From positions 1 through 64,000 of the forward strand of contig CAJURN010000009.1 in the NCBI GenBank assembly GCA_910589055.1: DNA of 64,000 nucleotides, in the 5' to 3' direction. The position numbers and the translations under genes were made by a program. The notes beneath the pieces are model-generated. The model was not told the DNA's origin, searched no databases, and saw only the letters and a program-made list of their open reading frames with translations. The stretch comes from an uncultured Muribaculaceae bacterium (lineage in GTDB: Bacteria > Bacteroidota > Bacteroidia > Bacteroidales > Muribaculaceae). How positions within the stretch are numbered: the first letter of the stretch is position 1; every line of letters starts with the position of its first letter. This document shows, piece by piece, positions 51,465 through 59,254 of this stretch.

Positions 51465-51683
51465 ATGGAAACTATCATTCTATCTATTATCATCCTGCTG
51501 ATATGTGTGGTGTTGCTTGGTGTGAAAGTGCTCTTTATCAAGGGAGCCAAGTTCCCATCGGGTCACGTCCATTCCTCCGCCCCTCTGCGTGCGCGCGGTA
51601 TTTCATGTGCTTCCGGCCATGAATCCGCAAAATTATCACACCGTGAAAACAATAATAAAAAAATAAACCCAAAAAACTTCTAA
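51465..51683 (+). CDS. conserved small membrane protein
   Basis: A 72-residue protein with one N-terminal membrane helix (IILSIIILLICVVLLGVKVLF) followed by FIKGAKFPSGHVHSSAPLRARGISCASGHE. This resembles short Bacteroidetes proteins with a helix, an FP(N/S)xHV motif and a C-terminal GIxCAxxxE motif. No function is known. An OmpH-like lipoprotein gene begins 17 nt downstream, so the two form an operon. Confidence 0.75.
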   Translation: METIILSIIILLICVVLLGVKVLFIKGAKFPSGHVHSSAPLRARGISCASGHESAKLSHRENNNKKINPKNF

Positions 51684-51700
51684 CAAAACATTCCGGCTAA

Positions 51701-52306
51701 ATGAATAAATTATCTTTCACAGCCAAGACTCTTCTTGCCGCCATGGCTATCGCATCGGCAAGCTGCAACAGTGCGTCTGACAAACAACCGGCAGCAAATG
51801 CCGAAGGCTCCGCAGTGGCTGAACCCGTCGCTACAACTCCCTCCACCAACATACGCTACATTGATTATGATTCACTCCTGAGCGCCTACACCCTGGCACA
51901 GGAAATCGCACAGTCGAGCCAGAAGCTCATGGTGCAGTATCAGCAGCAGGAGCGTCAGAAACAGTCCGAGCTCGAAAACCTCGGTTCTGAAATCGAACGC
52001 AAGCGTCAGAACAACGTTTACCTCTCGGAAGCATCCTTCCAGTCCGACGTTGAAAACTTCAACAAGAAGCAGAACGACGCAGCCCGCTATCTGTCGACAC
52101 AGCAGAACAAGATTCAGAACGAAATCGCAATCCAGCAGCGTCGTCTCACCGACTCAATCACCAACTTCGTGAACATCTACAATGCAACCCACGGCTATGA
52201 TGCAATCCTCTTCCGTGAATCCGGCGTTTACTTCAACCCGGCTCTCAACATCACCGAGGAAATCATCGAAGGCCTCAACGCCCGCTACACCCCCGCAGCA
52301 AAATAA
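51701..52306 (+). CDS. OmpH/Skp-like lipoprotein
   Basis: A 201-residue protein with a signal peptide ending in the lipobox-like ASASC near residue 23. A short linker leads to RYIDYDSLLSAYTLAQEIA. A long coiled coil follows (about residues 75-150, QQQERQKQSELENLGSEIERKRQN), and the C-terminal part has DAILFRESGVYFNPALNITEEIIEGLN, the Skp/OmpH end. Skp proteins hold outer-membrane proteins in the periplasm; this lipidated form is probably anchored to a membrane. Confidence 0.88.
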   Translation: MNKLSFTAKTLLAAMAIASASCNSASDKQPAANAEGSAVAEPVATTPSTNIRYIDYDSLLSAYTLAQEIAQSSQKLMVQYQQQERQKQSELENLGSEIERKRQNNVYLSEASFQSDVENFNKKQNDAARYLSTQQNKIQNEIAIQQRRLTDSITNFVNIYNATHGYDAILFRESGVYFNPALNITEEIIEGLNARYTPAAK

Positions 52307-52333
52307 GATTTCACATCTTCCCCATCATACATC

Positions 52334-52363
52334 AAGCCGCCCTTCAAGGGCGGCTTATTTTTT
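52334..52363 (+). terminator. OmpH operon terminator
   Basis: AAGCCGCC pairs with GGCGGCTT (within 52334-52356), around a short loop, followed by ATTTTTT. Confidence 0.88.
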
Positions 52364-52394
52364 CATCTTTATCCAACAAATAGCAGGGGTAGGC

Positions 52395-52427
52395 ACAAAA
52401 AAAAAGACACGTCATCGCGACGTGTCT
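52395..52427 (-). terminator. minus-strand terminator
   Basis: On the minus strand AGACACGTC pairs with GACGTGTCT (52405-52427), followed by nine or more U. It ends either the histidine kinase transcript, about 170 nt after its stop, or a separate small RNA from 52535. Confidence 0.85.
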
Positions 52428-52535
52428 ATATAATCTAATGAAAAATTACTTTTAGCTTGCTGAATGTTTATGTGTCTATGATTGTGAGAGGATATGCTTA
52501 TAAGGTTATAATCGTCGGTTGACTTTGCAAATGTA
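52395..52535 (-). ncRNA. candidate small RNA downstream of the histidine kinase gene
   Basis: A minus-strand TACATTTGC (52527-52535) matches the -7 consensus and would start a transcript near 52520 that ends at the terminator 52405-52427, about 120 nt. The -33 element is weak. The RNA would contain CAACCGACGATTATAACCTT, complementary to the candidate RNA at 54981-55060 apart from one bulge. It could instead be the 3' UTR of the kinase gene. Confidence 0.35.
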
Positions 52536-52598
52536 TTAACGCAATATCACATAAGCGACACGCGCGCGTTACAATACAGTTACACTACCTCTGCTTAA

Positions 52599-54086
52599 TC
52601 ATTTTTTCCCGTAAATGGGAAGCGTAAACACAAATTCAAGACCTGTTGAGCCATCAACGCGATTGCGAACTTCAATCGTGCCTCCGTGAGCCAGAATCGT
52701 ATTCTGAACAATCGGAAGGCCAAGACCTGTACCCCCCGCCTTGCGGGAGCGGCCGGAGTCGATACGATAGAAGCGGTCGAACAAATGAGGAATATGCTCC
52801 TCGCCTACTCCGACTCCGTTGTCGCGGAATGAGAAGTGATAGAATTTCTCGTCCTGACGCAACATGACAAACTCGCACATCGTGCCCTTTGAATATGCGG
52901 CCGCATTTTTGGCAAGATTCAGAAGCATACCCATGAGGAGGTTGTAATTGCCATTGACAACGCAATCCATCGGTACATCAAAATCGAAGGTCATGGCTCC
53001 GAGAACCTTGCTTTCCTCAAGGTCGCTTGCAAGGGTATATACGAGGTCGTGATAATTAAGCTCTTCAGTATTGATAAGCTCACCGCCTTCTTCAAGACGC
53101 GTGATGGCCGAAACATCGCTGATAAGATTGACAAGACGGTTGACATGCTCCTGCGCCTTGGTAAGGAAGTGCATCTCCGACGACTTGTCCATATCGGGAT
53201 TCTGCAGTATCGTGTCGATATAACCCTTGATCACACCAATCGGCGTGCGCAACTCATGGTTGATATTATTGGTGAGCTGACGCTTCGACTTGGCTTTTTC
53301 CTCGATAGCATGGATGGCAACTGAATGTTCGCGCTCGATGCGCTGGAGTGCTCGCGCGCGTTCATTATATAAGAATACAATCTGACGCGAGATATCGCCA
53401 AGCTCATCATGCGGATAATCCATCGGCGGGATAAAGTTCGGATTCGTTACGGCCTGCTCTGCCACAGCACGGAGAATCTTGATGTTTCGTCCGAAATAGC
53501 GTGTGGAGAAATATGCCAGAATAGTCATGACGAGAGCCACGATAAACATCATCCAAAAGAATTTAGATGAAGGCACAAGCTCGGAATCCACCGTAGCACC
53601 GAAAGGAACTATCGTATAGACAACGAGCCTGCCATCTTTCGACGACTTACTCAGATAGAAAAAGTTGTCCTTGCTTCTCTTTTCGTTTATCGTCAGACCT
53701 TTATCTTCGGAAGGATTGTTGATACCGGGATTGCTTGTAAAACCTGTACCAAGAGCAGCTTCCTCAGGTGTAAGCTCAATCGGCTCTCCCACGCAATGCT
53801 CAAGCCGCCCGTCGAGATACACCGACACCCGCAGCGACTCATACAGGGGACTGTCGTTGAAGTAGCGGGTCACAAACTTGATAAAGGGCATCGGGTTGAG
53901 GTTGGTATTGTAAGCCTCGATGATGCGGTCGTTGACAAGCGAGAGCTGTTCCCTGAGCTGGGCAGACTTATATTGCTTTACGTTATTATATTGCCACAAT
54001 GCCATCCCCACAACCATAAGCCACAGGGCGGCCACCAGCGGTATAAATAACTGCCACTGATAACTAATACGCTTCCTTAAAGCCAT
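52599..54086 (-). CDS. two-component sensor histidine kinase
   Basis: A 495-residue membrane kinase. Two membrane segments (LFIPLVAALWLMVVGMALW near residue 13; FWMMFIVALVMTILAYFST near 177) bracket a periplasmic sensor of about 150 residues. A HAMP-like region follows. The HisKA box is NINHELRTPIGVIKGYI, with the phosphorylated histidine near residue 275. The ATPase domain shows RDNGVGVGEEHIPHLFDRFYRID and GTGLGLPIVQN. The gene overlaps its response regulator by 23 nt. The signal is unknown. Confidence 0.94.
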   Translation of the reverse strand: MALRKRISYQWQLFIPLVAALWLMVVGMALWQYNNVKQYKSAQLREQLSLVNDRIIEAYNTNLNPMPFIKFVTRYFNDSPLYESLRVSVYLDGRLEHCVGEPIELTPEEAALGTGFTSNPGINNPSEDKGLTINEKRSKDNFFYLSKSSKDGRLVVYTIVPFGATVDSELVPSSKFFWMMFIVALVMTILAYFSTRYFGRNIKILRAVAEQAVTNPNFIPPMDYPHDELGDISRQIVFLYNERARALQRIEREHSVAIHAIEEKAKSKRQLTNNINHELRTPIGVIKGYIDTILQNPDMDKSSEMHFLTKAQEHVNRLVNLISDVSAITRLEEGGELINTEELNYHDLVYTLASDLEESKVLGAMTFDFDVPMDCVVNGNYNLLMGMLLNLAKNAAAYSKGTMCEFVMLRQDEKFYHFSFRDNGVGVGEEHIPHLFDRFYRIDSGRSRKAGGTGLGLPIVQNTILAHGGTIEVRNRVDGSTGLEFVFTLPIYGKK

Positions 54087-54789
54087 AACCGAAGCCCTGA
54101 CGGGTGACTATATTGATTCCATATTCACCCAGCTTCTTGCGGAGGCGTGTGATATTTGTGTCGATAGTGCGGTCAGAAACCACAACATCATCGCCCCATA
54201 CGTGCTGTATGATTTCACCACGGGAATAGATACGGTTACGGTGGGTAAGGAAAAAGAGAATCAGGTCAAACTCGGTACGTGTGAGCTGGATATCCTGGTT
54301 GTCGAGATAGCAGATTTTATCGTTGCGGTCGATTCTCAGAGTCTTGAAAACAATGTCGGACTCAAGATTGGCCTGCTGCTCAAGCTGCTCAAGAGCAGCC
54401 GATTTTTTTGCTGTGGCTCCCGCACGACGCAATACGGCACGCACGCGGGCAAGTACTTCCCCGATAACGAAAGGCTTTGTAACGTAATCGTCGCCTCCGA
54501 TATTGAGGCCCATCACGATACAATCTTCATCGGAAAGAGCCGAGCAGAACAGAATCGGAGTATTCTCCGTTTCCGTGACATTACGAACTCGCTTGGCAAA
54601 GTCGAAACCGCTCAGGCGGTCAATCATTATATCAACCATGAACAAGGAGAAAGTCCCTAAATCATCACGGTCGAGAGCTTCTTCAGCGCTTAGGGCATAG
54701 TCTACTTCATAGCCTTCTTTTTCAAGATTGAATTTTAATATCTCGCATAACGATTCTTCATCGTCAATCACCAATATTCTGGTTCTCAT
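54064..54789 (-). CDS. OmpR/PhoB-type response regulator
   Basis: A 241-residue regulator. The receiver domain has acidic residues D9 and D10, the phosphorylation site D53 in LFMVDIMIDRLSGF and a lysine in DDYVTKPF. The C-terminal winged-helix domain shows LTRTEFDLILFFLTHRNRIYSRGEI and VSDRTIDTNITRLRKKLGEYGINIVTRQGFGYGF. It is the first gene of the pair; the kinase start lies inside its end. Targets are unknown. Confidence 0.95.
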   Translation of the reverse strand: MRTRILVIDDEESLCEILKFNLEKEGYEVDYALSAEEALDRDDLGTFSLFMVDIMIDRLSGFDFAKRVRNVTETENTPILFCSALSDEDCIVMGLNIGGDDYVTKPFVIGEVLARVRAVLRRAGATAKKSAALEQLEQQANLESDIVFKTLRIDRNDKICYLDNQDIQLTRTEFDLILFFLTHRNRIYSRGEIIQHVWGDDVVVSDRTIDTNITRLRKKLGEYGINIVTRQGFGYGFKEAY

Positions 54790-54980
54790 TGTTTTATTTA
54801 TCCTTACGGGACGTTTTAATACAACATGTCAGGCACGCGGCCCCCGCAGCCGATTCGCGCCATCAGTTTTACAGCCACTAAATTACAAAAAAATACCCGA
54901 ATAGATATGTTAACGATAGTTAAACGCACTATACACAGTGAACCATTCCCCACCGAGCTATGTTTCTATTACATAATTAC

Positions 54981-55060
54981 TATATTTGCACTGTGTTTTT
55001 TCATGGTAATAGATTTAAGGTTAATAATCGTCGGTTGTCGGGAGACAACCGATTGTTTTT
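54981..55060 (+). ncRNA. candidate small RNA or leader
   Basis: TATATTTGC (54981-54989) matches the -7 consensus. About 40 nt downstream a strong hairpin (CGGTTGTC, GGGA loop, GACAACCG, 55032-55051) is followed by ATTGTTTTT, as in an intrinsic terminator. The predicted RNA is about 65 nt. A 27-codon frame (ATG 55003 to TAG 55086) runs through the hairpin. The gene-free 54790-55224 holds this unit and a small tandem repeat. Confidence 0.5.
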
Positions 55061-55174
55061 ATATTAACGTATTGAAACACAGGTAGTTACTCTCGACATA
55101 TCATCAAAAACAGTAAAATTTGAGTAATTGCATACATGCTCTGCACGGTTTCTGATGCAGTTTGTGTCGGATTC

Positions 55175-55207
55175 GCTTACACTATGCTTACACTATGCTT
55201 ACACCAT
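55175..55207. repeat. 11-bp tandem repeat, three units
   Basis: GCTTACACTAT, GCTTACACTAT and GCTTACACCAT follow each other, 17 nt beyond the stop codon of the toxin-position gene. The role is unknown; they are iteron-like in form only. Confidence 0.7.
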
Positions 55208-55224
55208 TTTCGTATACTTCGAGC

Positions 55225-55643
55225 TTAATAAAAAAACTGTTTCTTTTCTTTATTACTGAACAAGTCGGATTTACGACACGCATCAAGGAGTGCTGTCAAA
55301 TCTTCATCGGTCAGATGACCGACGATAGTTGTTTGACCGTCTTGCATTGATTTTACCAAATCAACAATCGGACGCGTAAGCAAATTATTTGCACCGAGGA
55401 ATGAATCGTAACGCAGAAAATCATAGTCACGCTTACGCAATTGAACTGCATTATGAATTGTTCCGGTTTGGCTTGAACGATTGGATGAATACGCGAGTTT
55501 ATAAAAAAGAATCCCGCGATTCTATCCTCATAGACACCGACTATCGCGAAAAATTTGGCATGGTCGATATCCTCAAAGCTATCTGACAGCAAAATAGAGC
55601 CACGCTCTATGCCTCTTTGAATCAGCTGTACGGGCAGTTCCAT
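55225..55643 (-). pseudogene. frameshifted partner (toxin position) of a Panacea antitoxin
   Basis: The first frame starts at ATG 55643 (MELPVQLIQRGIERGSILLS...) and makes sense for about 62-68 residues. The second frame, ending at 55225, continues with a different but coherent sequence (RKRDYDFLRYDSFLGANNLL...). Joining them near 55440-55462 would give one protein of about 140 residues, so a single-base indel there is likely. Its ATG overlaps the stop of the antitoxin gene (TAATG), the usual coupling in toxin-antitoxin pairs. I do not recognise the toxin family. A sequencing error or, less likely, programmed frameshifting is possible. Confidence 0.65.
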
Positions 55644-56191
55644 TACAAAAATGCGGACTGCGTTTTCTGAATGTCGGCGATATAATCAACATATGCTTCT
55701 TCATCGCCTACTTCGCGGAGAATATCCTTGACCGACATTTCGCGGTCGCGTCTTGTGCTGCTCCACGCGAGCCCGTGGGAAAACTCCGTCAATTCCGAGA
55801 AAGATTTGTCTTTACATAGATTTATAGCATAAGCAAGGCACTCCACATCCGTTTTGGAAAGGTCGTCCATATCGGGAGCTTGCAGAGCGCGAATCATGTA
55901 TCTGTTCTCGAAAGACAAACTATTTCTTAATGGCTCAATCTCAGCACTTGAAGAAAAGAAACTGTCTCCACGCAATGCTTTAAGAATGTCGTCCACACAA
56001 GAAGGAACGGGTCCAAACTGCATTGCAATATAAGTGTCGCCGGTGATGCTGCGCCCGTAGACGGAAAGGTGCCTTTGATCTGCAAAATATAAAATCTTAC
56101 AAAGTTTGTGCATATCAGTCATCCCTCCTAATTCAGAAAGGGAAAACAATATGGAATTAACAGCTTTGTCGTAGTTGAACAATTTACTCAT
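55643..56191 (-). CDS. Panacea (DUF4065/SocA-like) antitoxin
   Basis: A 182-residue protein from ATG 56191. The Panacea signature is clear in the first half: KLCKILYFADQRHLSVYGRS followed by GDTYIAMQFGPVPS. The second half is acidic and helical. Panacea domains neutralise many unrelated toxins encoded next to them. The downstream gene overlaps by one base but is frameshifted. A TAACTTTGC promoter lies 57 nt upstream. The locus is somewhat more AT-rich than its surroundings, as is common for mobile toxin-antitoxin pairs. Confidence 0.85.
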   Translation of the reverse strand: MSKLFNYDKAVNSILFSLSELGGMTDMHKLCKILYFADQRHLSVYGRSITGDTYIAMQFGPVPSCVDDILKALRGDSFFSSSAEIEPLRNSLSFENRYMIRALQAPDMDDLSKTDVECLAYAINLCKDKSFSELTEFSHGLAWSSTRRDREMSVKDILREVGDEEAYVDYIADIQKTQSAFL

Positions 56192-56247
56192 GCCATCACC
56201 ACCAATTAATAAACTGTATAGACAAATCTTGCTATACTTTTGATATT

Positions 56248-56256
56248 GCAAAGTTA
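56248..56256 (-). promoter_or_regulatory. toxin-antitoxin promoter -7 element
   Basis: On the minus strand TAACTTTGC matches the consensus, 57 nt before the antitoxin start. Upstream, AACATTAAA occurs twice within 30 nt, a possible operator for autoregulation. The 316-nt gap 56192-56507 holds this and the divergent promoter. Confidence 0.5.
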
Positions 56257-56417
56257 AACATTAAACTTTACACTATAACTATAAAACATTAAAATTATTA
56301 TGTAAGTTCCTTTTAATGTGAGAAAAACTTAGAATACGAATTCAAAAAAACGGGGCATTTTTCATTCCTTTTCCTGCTTGCGCGGAATGAAACAAAGCAT
56401 ATTTATTACCACTCCGG

Positions 56418-56448
56418 TTTGCGTTAGAGATTAAATTGCTAACTTTGC
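56418..56448 (+). promoter_or_regulatory. promoter of the ABM monooxygenase gene
   Basis: TTTG (56418-56421), 18 nt, TAACTTTGC (56440-56448), 59 nt before ATG 56508. Confidence 0.6.
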
Positions 56449-56507
56449 ATAACGGCTGTGTGCCGATATTAATATGTAATGTGTAATCTGACATAAAACG
56501 AAATACA

Positions 56508-56792
56508 ATGATACGTCTCAACGCTTTTTTCCGCATCAAGGAATCTGCCGACCTCGCAAAGGTGCTTGAACTCGGCAACGAACTCGTAATCAAATCGCGC
56601 AACGACAAAGGCAACATAGCCTACGACCTGTTCCGCAGCAGCACCGACGGTCGTGTTTTCATGTTCTGCGAAACATGGGCATCCCAGGCCGAACTCGACG
56701 AGCACGCCGCTTCGGTGCACTTCACCCAAATTGTGCCCATGCTTGAAAGCATGACTGAAAACGGGCTTAAACTTGAGCGATTTGAATTCTGA
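56508..56792 (+). CDS. ABM-domain protein (YgiN-like quinol monooxygenase family)
   Basis: A 94-residue protein of the antibiotic biosynthesis monooxygenase fold: LNAFFRIKESADLAKVLELGNELVIKSRNDKGNIAYDLF, then FMFCETWASQAELDEHAASVHF. The conserved E-W-x(n)-L-x-x-H pattern is present. Such small dimeric proteins oxidise quinols or have unknown roles. An AlkD-like gene begins 1 nt after its stop, so the two are cotranscribed. Confidence 0.87.
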   Translation: MIRLNAFFRIKESADLAKVLELGNELVIKSRNDKGNIAYDLFRSSTDGRVFMFCETWASQAELDEHAASVHFTQIVPMLESMTENGLKLERFEF

Positions 56793-56793
56793 T

Positions 56794-57366
56794 ATGGCTG
56801 AGGACGCAGTCACCTACAATCCTATGCAGACGGTCAAACGCCGTCTGTTTGCGATGCGCAACGGCGTCATCGCCGATGTCCTGCGCCGCAGCGGATCTCC
56901 TTTCAGAATCATTTTCGGAGTAAATCTTCCTCAGCTTGTCGACATCGCTGCCGAAACCGGACCGTCCGAGGAGCTTGCCATAGCCTTGTGGAATAATACC
57001 ACAACACGCGAAAGCTTGCTTCTGGCGCCGATGCTTTATCCAAGGGAAAATTTCGGAAAAGACACTGCCCGCACTTGGATTGCCGAAGTTCCGGCTCCAG
57101 AAGTTGCCGACATCCTGTGCCACCGACTTCTGCGCCATCAGGACTATGCGGCGGAACTTGCCTCGGAAGTGGCTGCCGACAACTCGGCATCCGACCTCGA
57201 GCACTACACCGCCCTGCGGTTGGCGTTCAATATCATTCGCAGCAACGCGTCTGAATGTGAAGCGATTGCGCGCACCGAGCTAAAGCGGGACTGCCCTCTG
57301 ACACGCAACGTGGCCGCATCCCTGCTTGAAGAGCTGGAATTTCTCAACGGATCTTTTTCCGGGTGA
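56794..57366 (+). CDS. DNA alkylation repair-like protein (AlkD/HEAT-like)
   Basis: A 190-residue all-helical protein from ATG 56794. The pattern SEELAIALWNNTTTRESLLLAPML resembles the AlkD family segment ending in RExxxLA, and the remaining helices fit HEAT-like repeats. AlkD removes bulky alkylated bases; activity of this shorter relative is not proven. The end overlaps the convergent EamA transporter gene by 23 nt. Confidence 0.75.
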   Translation: MAEDAVTYNPMQTVKRRLFAMRNGVIADVLRRSGSPFRIIFGVNLPQLVDIAAETGPSEELAIALWNNTTTRESLLLAPMLYPRENFGKDTARTWIAEVPAPEVADILCHRLLRHQDYAAELASEVAADNSASDLEHYTALRLAFNIIRSNASECEAIARTELKRDCPLTRNVAASLLEELEFLNGSFSG

Positions 57367-58270
57367 GGTAGTCGCCGAGCCAAAGGCCTCCGAGAATCAG
57401 CACTATTCCGAGATAGCCGACGAAGGTAACACGTTCGCCAAGCACAATTACCGACACGACAAGCGTAACTACCGGCTGAAGATACATGTACACGTTGGCT
57501 TTCACAGCCCCGACGCGCTTCACTGTCTCAGCCCACAGGACGTATGCCACAGTGGAGGCTCCCACTCCGAGGAAGAGAAGATTGCCCCAGACAGCCGGTT
57601 CAGTGATAATATCGAGCGGATTGACGACATTTGTCTCGAACAGGAGGAAAGGCACGGCAGTTACAAGTCCGTAGAAGAATGTCTTGCGGGAAATGAACCA
57701 TACATCATATCCGGCATTGAGTTTGCGGAGAATCAACGAATACACCGCCCAACTGAAAGCCGCCGCGAGCGACAGGAAATCGCCCAAAGGACGTATCTGA
57801 AGGTCGGTACTGCTGTTGAATACCACACAGCCGACTCCGATAACCGCGAATACCGAACCGATCCACATTCCGGCTCCAATCTTCTCCGTGCGGTAAATCA
57901 AGCCCACGAGCAAGGCCGTAATCAGCGGCGACATCGAGGTCAGAAGCGAGACATTGGTTGTCAAGGTATATTCCAGCGCTGTATTTTCCGCGATAAAATA
58001 GATAGAACCTGCACATAATCCGCAAAGCATGAAAAGAACCTCATCGCGTAACGAATTTGAGAAGAGCCGTGAATGGCTCATGAAAAGAATGAGGATGTAA
58101 GCGAGAATGAAGCGGCAGACATAGATTTCCGTCGGTCCCATTCCATGTTCGAGAAGCACTTTTGACGAAACGAAAGAATAGCCCCACATGGATACGGTAA
58201 TCAGGGCTCCAAGATGTCCTAAAATGCTTGAGGCGCCGGTTCGGGCGGATGTTGAAGTTTTACGTGGCAT
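57344..58270 (-). CDS. EamA/DMT family transporter
   Basis: A 308-residue inner-membrane protein from ATG 58270; longer in-frame starts would overlap the promoter. Ten hydrophobic helices in two EamA repeats are seen (ALITVSMWGYSFVSSKVLL at the start; GNLLFLGVGASTVAYVLWAETVKRVG in the second repeat, with the usual YLQPVVTLVVSVIVLGE). The family exports metabolites or takes up small molecules. The substrate is unknown. A TAATTTTG element about 20-28 nt upstream on the same strand is a likely promoter. Confidence 0.9.
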   Translation of the reverse strand: MPRKTSTSARTGASSILGHLGALITVSMWGYSFVSSKVLLEHGMGPTEIYVCRFILAYILILFMSHSRLFSNSLRDEVLFMLCGLCAGSIYFIAENTALEYTLTTNVSLLTSMSPLITALLVGLIYRTEKIGAGMWIGSVFAVIGVGCVVFNSSTDLQIRPLGDFLSLAAAFSWAVYSLILRKLNAGYDVWFISRKTFFYGLVTAVPFLLFETNVVNPLDIITEPAVWGNLLFLGVGASTVAYVLWAETVKRVGAVKANVYMYLQPVVTLVVSVIVLGERVTFVGYLGIVLILGGLWLGDYLTRKKIR

Positions 58271-58289
58271 GATGTCATCAATTATTGAC

Positions 58290-58298
58290 AACACAAAA
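58290..58298 (-). promoter_or_regulatory. EamA transporter promoter -7 element
   Basis: On the minus strand TAATTTTGT matches TAnnTTTG within this interval, just upstream of ATG 58270. Coordinates are good to a base or two. Confidence 0.4.
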
Positions 58299-58406
58299 TT
58301 AGTTAAATTTTTTGTGTTCGCATAAACATCCGCCATTAAACAAACGTATTTTATAAAACAGATAATAACATTCAACTGATTTTTCAACTAAAAAATTTAC
58401 AAGAGC

Positions 58407-59111
58407 ATGAAAATCTTACGTATCTCCTGTCTCGCACTTGCGTGCGGACTCCTGTTATTAGGCGAAACAGCTTGTTCGTCGATGACAAACACAGGTAAAG
58501 GCGCCCTCATCGGTGGCGGTGGCGGCGGAGCGCTGGGCGCAGGAATCGGTGCCCTCATCGGCGGCGGTAAAGGAGCCGGAATCGGCAGCGCAATCGGTGC
58601 GGCCGTAGGTGCCGGAGCAGGCGCACTCATCGGCAACAAGATGGACAAGCAGCAGAAAGAACTTCAGGAACAGCTCGCCAACCAGGCAAAGGTTGAAGAA
58701 ACCACCGACCAGAACGGACTGCGCGCAATCAAGGTGACATTCGATGGTGGAATCCTCTTCCCTACCGGAAAATACACACTTAACTCGCAGGCAAAGGCCG
58801 ACCTGACCCGTTTCGCAAGCTCTCTCAAGAGCAATCCCGACACAAATGTGCAGATCTACGGCTTTACCGACAATACCGGCTCATTTGCCGTGAATGAAAA
58901 ACTTTCAGGCGAACGCGCCGACGCCGTCCTGAGCTATCTTGCCAACCAGGGCGTTGCACCCACACGTCTTTCAGCCCAGGGTATCCCTATGGCCGACTAT
59001 GTAGCATCCAATGATACAGCCGAAGGCCGCGCGCAGAACCGACGCGTCGAAATCTACATCACTGCCAACCAGAACATGATTCAGCAGGCCGAAGCCGGTA
59101 CATTGAAATAA
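58407..59111 (+). CDS. OmpA-family protein with glycine zipper (YiaD-like)
   Basis: A 234-residue envelope protein. The signal peptide ends at a cysteine (GETACSS), a poor but possible lipobox. Residues about 31-76 are a glycine zipper (GALIGGGGGGALGAGIGALIGGG). The C-terminal OmpA-like domain (about 110-220) has the peptidoglycan-binding pattern IYGFTDNTGSFAVNEKLSGERADAV and AQNRRVEIYI. It probably tethers the outer membrane to peptidoglycan. It has its own terminator. Confidence 0.92.
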   Translation: MKILRISCLALACGLLLLGETACSSMTNTGKGALIGGGGGGALGAGIGALIGGGKGAGIGSAIGAAVGAGAGALIGNKMDKQQKELQEQLANQAKVEETTDQNGLRAIKVTFDGGILFPTGKYTLNSQAKADLTRFASSLKSNPDTNVQIYGFTDNTGSFAVNEKLSGERADAVLSYLANQGVAPTRLSAQGIPMADYVASNDTAEGRAQNRRVEIYITANQNMIQQAEAGTLK

Positions 59112-59135
59112 TCATCGTACCAGACAAAGACACTG

Positions 59136-59164
59136 AAGCGCACCGGGTTGATTCCGGTGCGCTT
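59136..59164 (+). terminator. terminator of the OmpA-family gene
   Basis: AAGCGCACCGG (59136-59146) pairs perfectly over 11 bp with CCGGTGCGCTT (59154-59164), followed by TCAATTTTC. Confidence 0.8.
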
Positions 59165-59217
59165 TCAATTTTCACTATTTTAACATTATCATTCCCATCA
59201 ATCTGCCAAGTATCTAT

Positions 59218-59226
59218 TAATTTTGC
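59218..59226 (+). promoter_or_regulatory. promoter -7 element of the LysM-PorT unit
   Basis: TAATTTTGC matches the consensus, 28 nt before ATG 59255. Confidence 0.55.
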
Positions 59227-59254
59227 AGTTCAACTCAATCAAGACCTAAAACGC

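Noticed and set aside
55430..55470. programmed ribosomal frameshift in the toxin-position gene
   Set aside because: No canonical slippery heptamer or stimulatory hairpin was seen at the junction; a simple indel or sequencing error is more likely.
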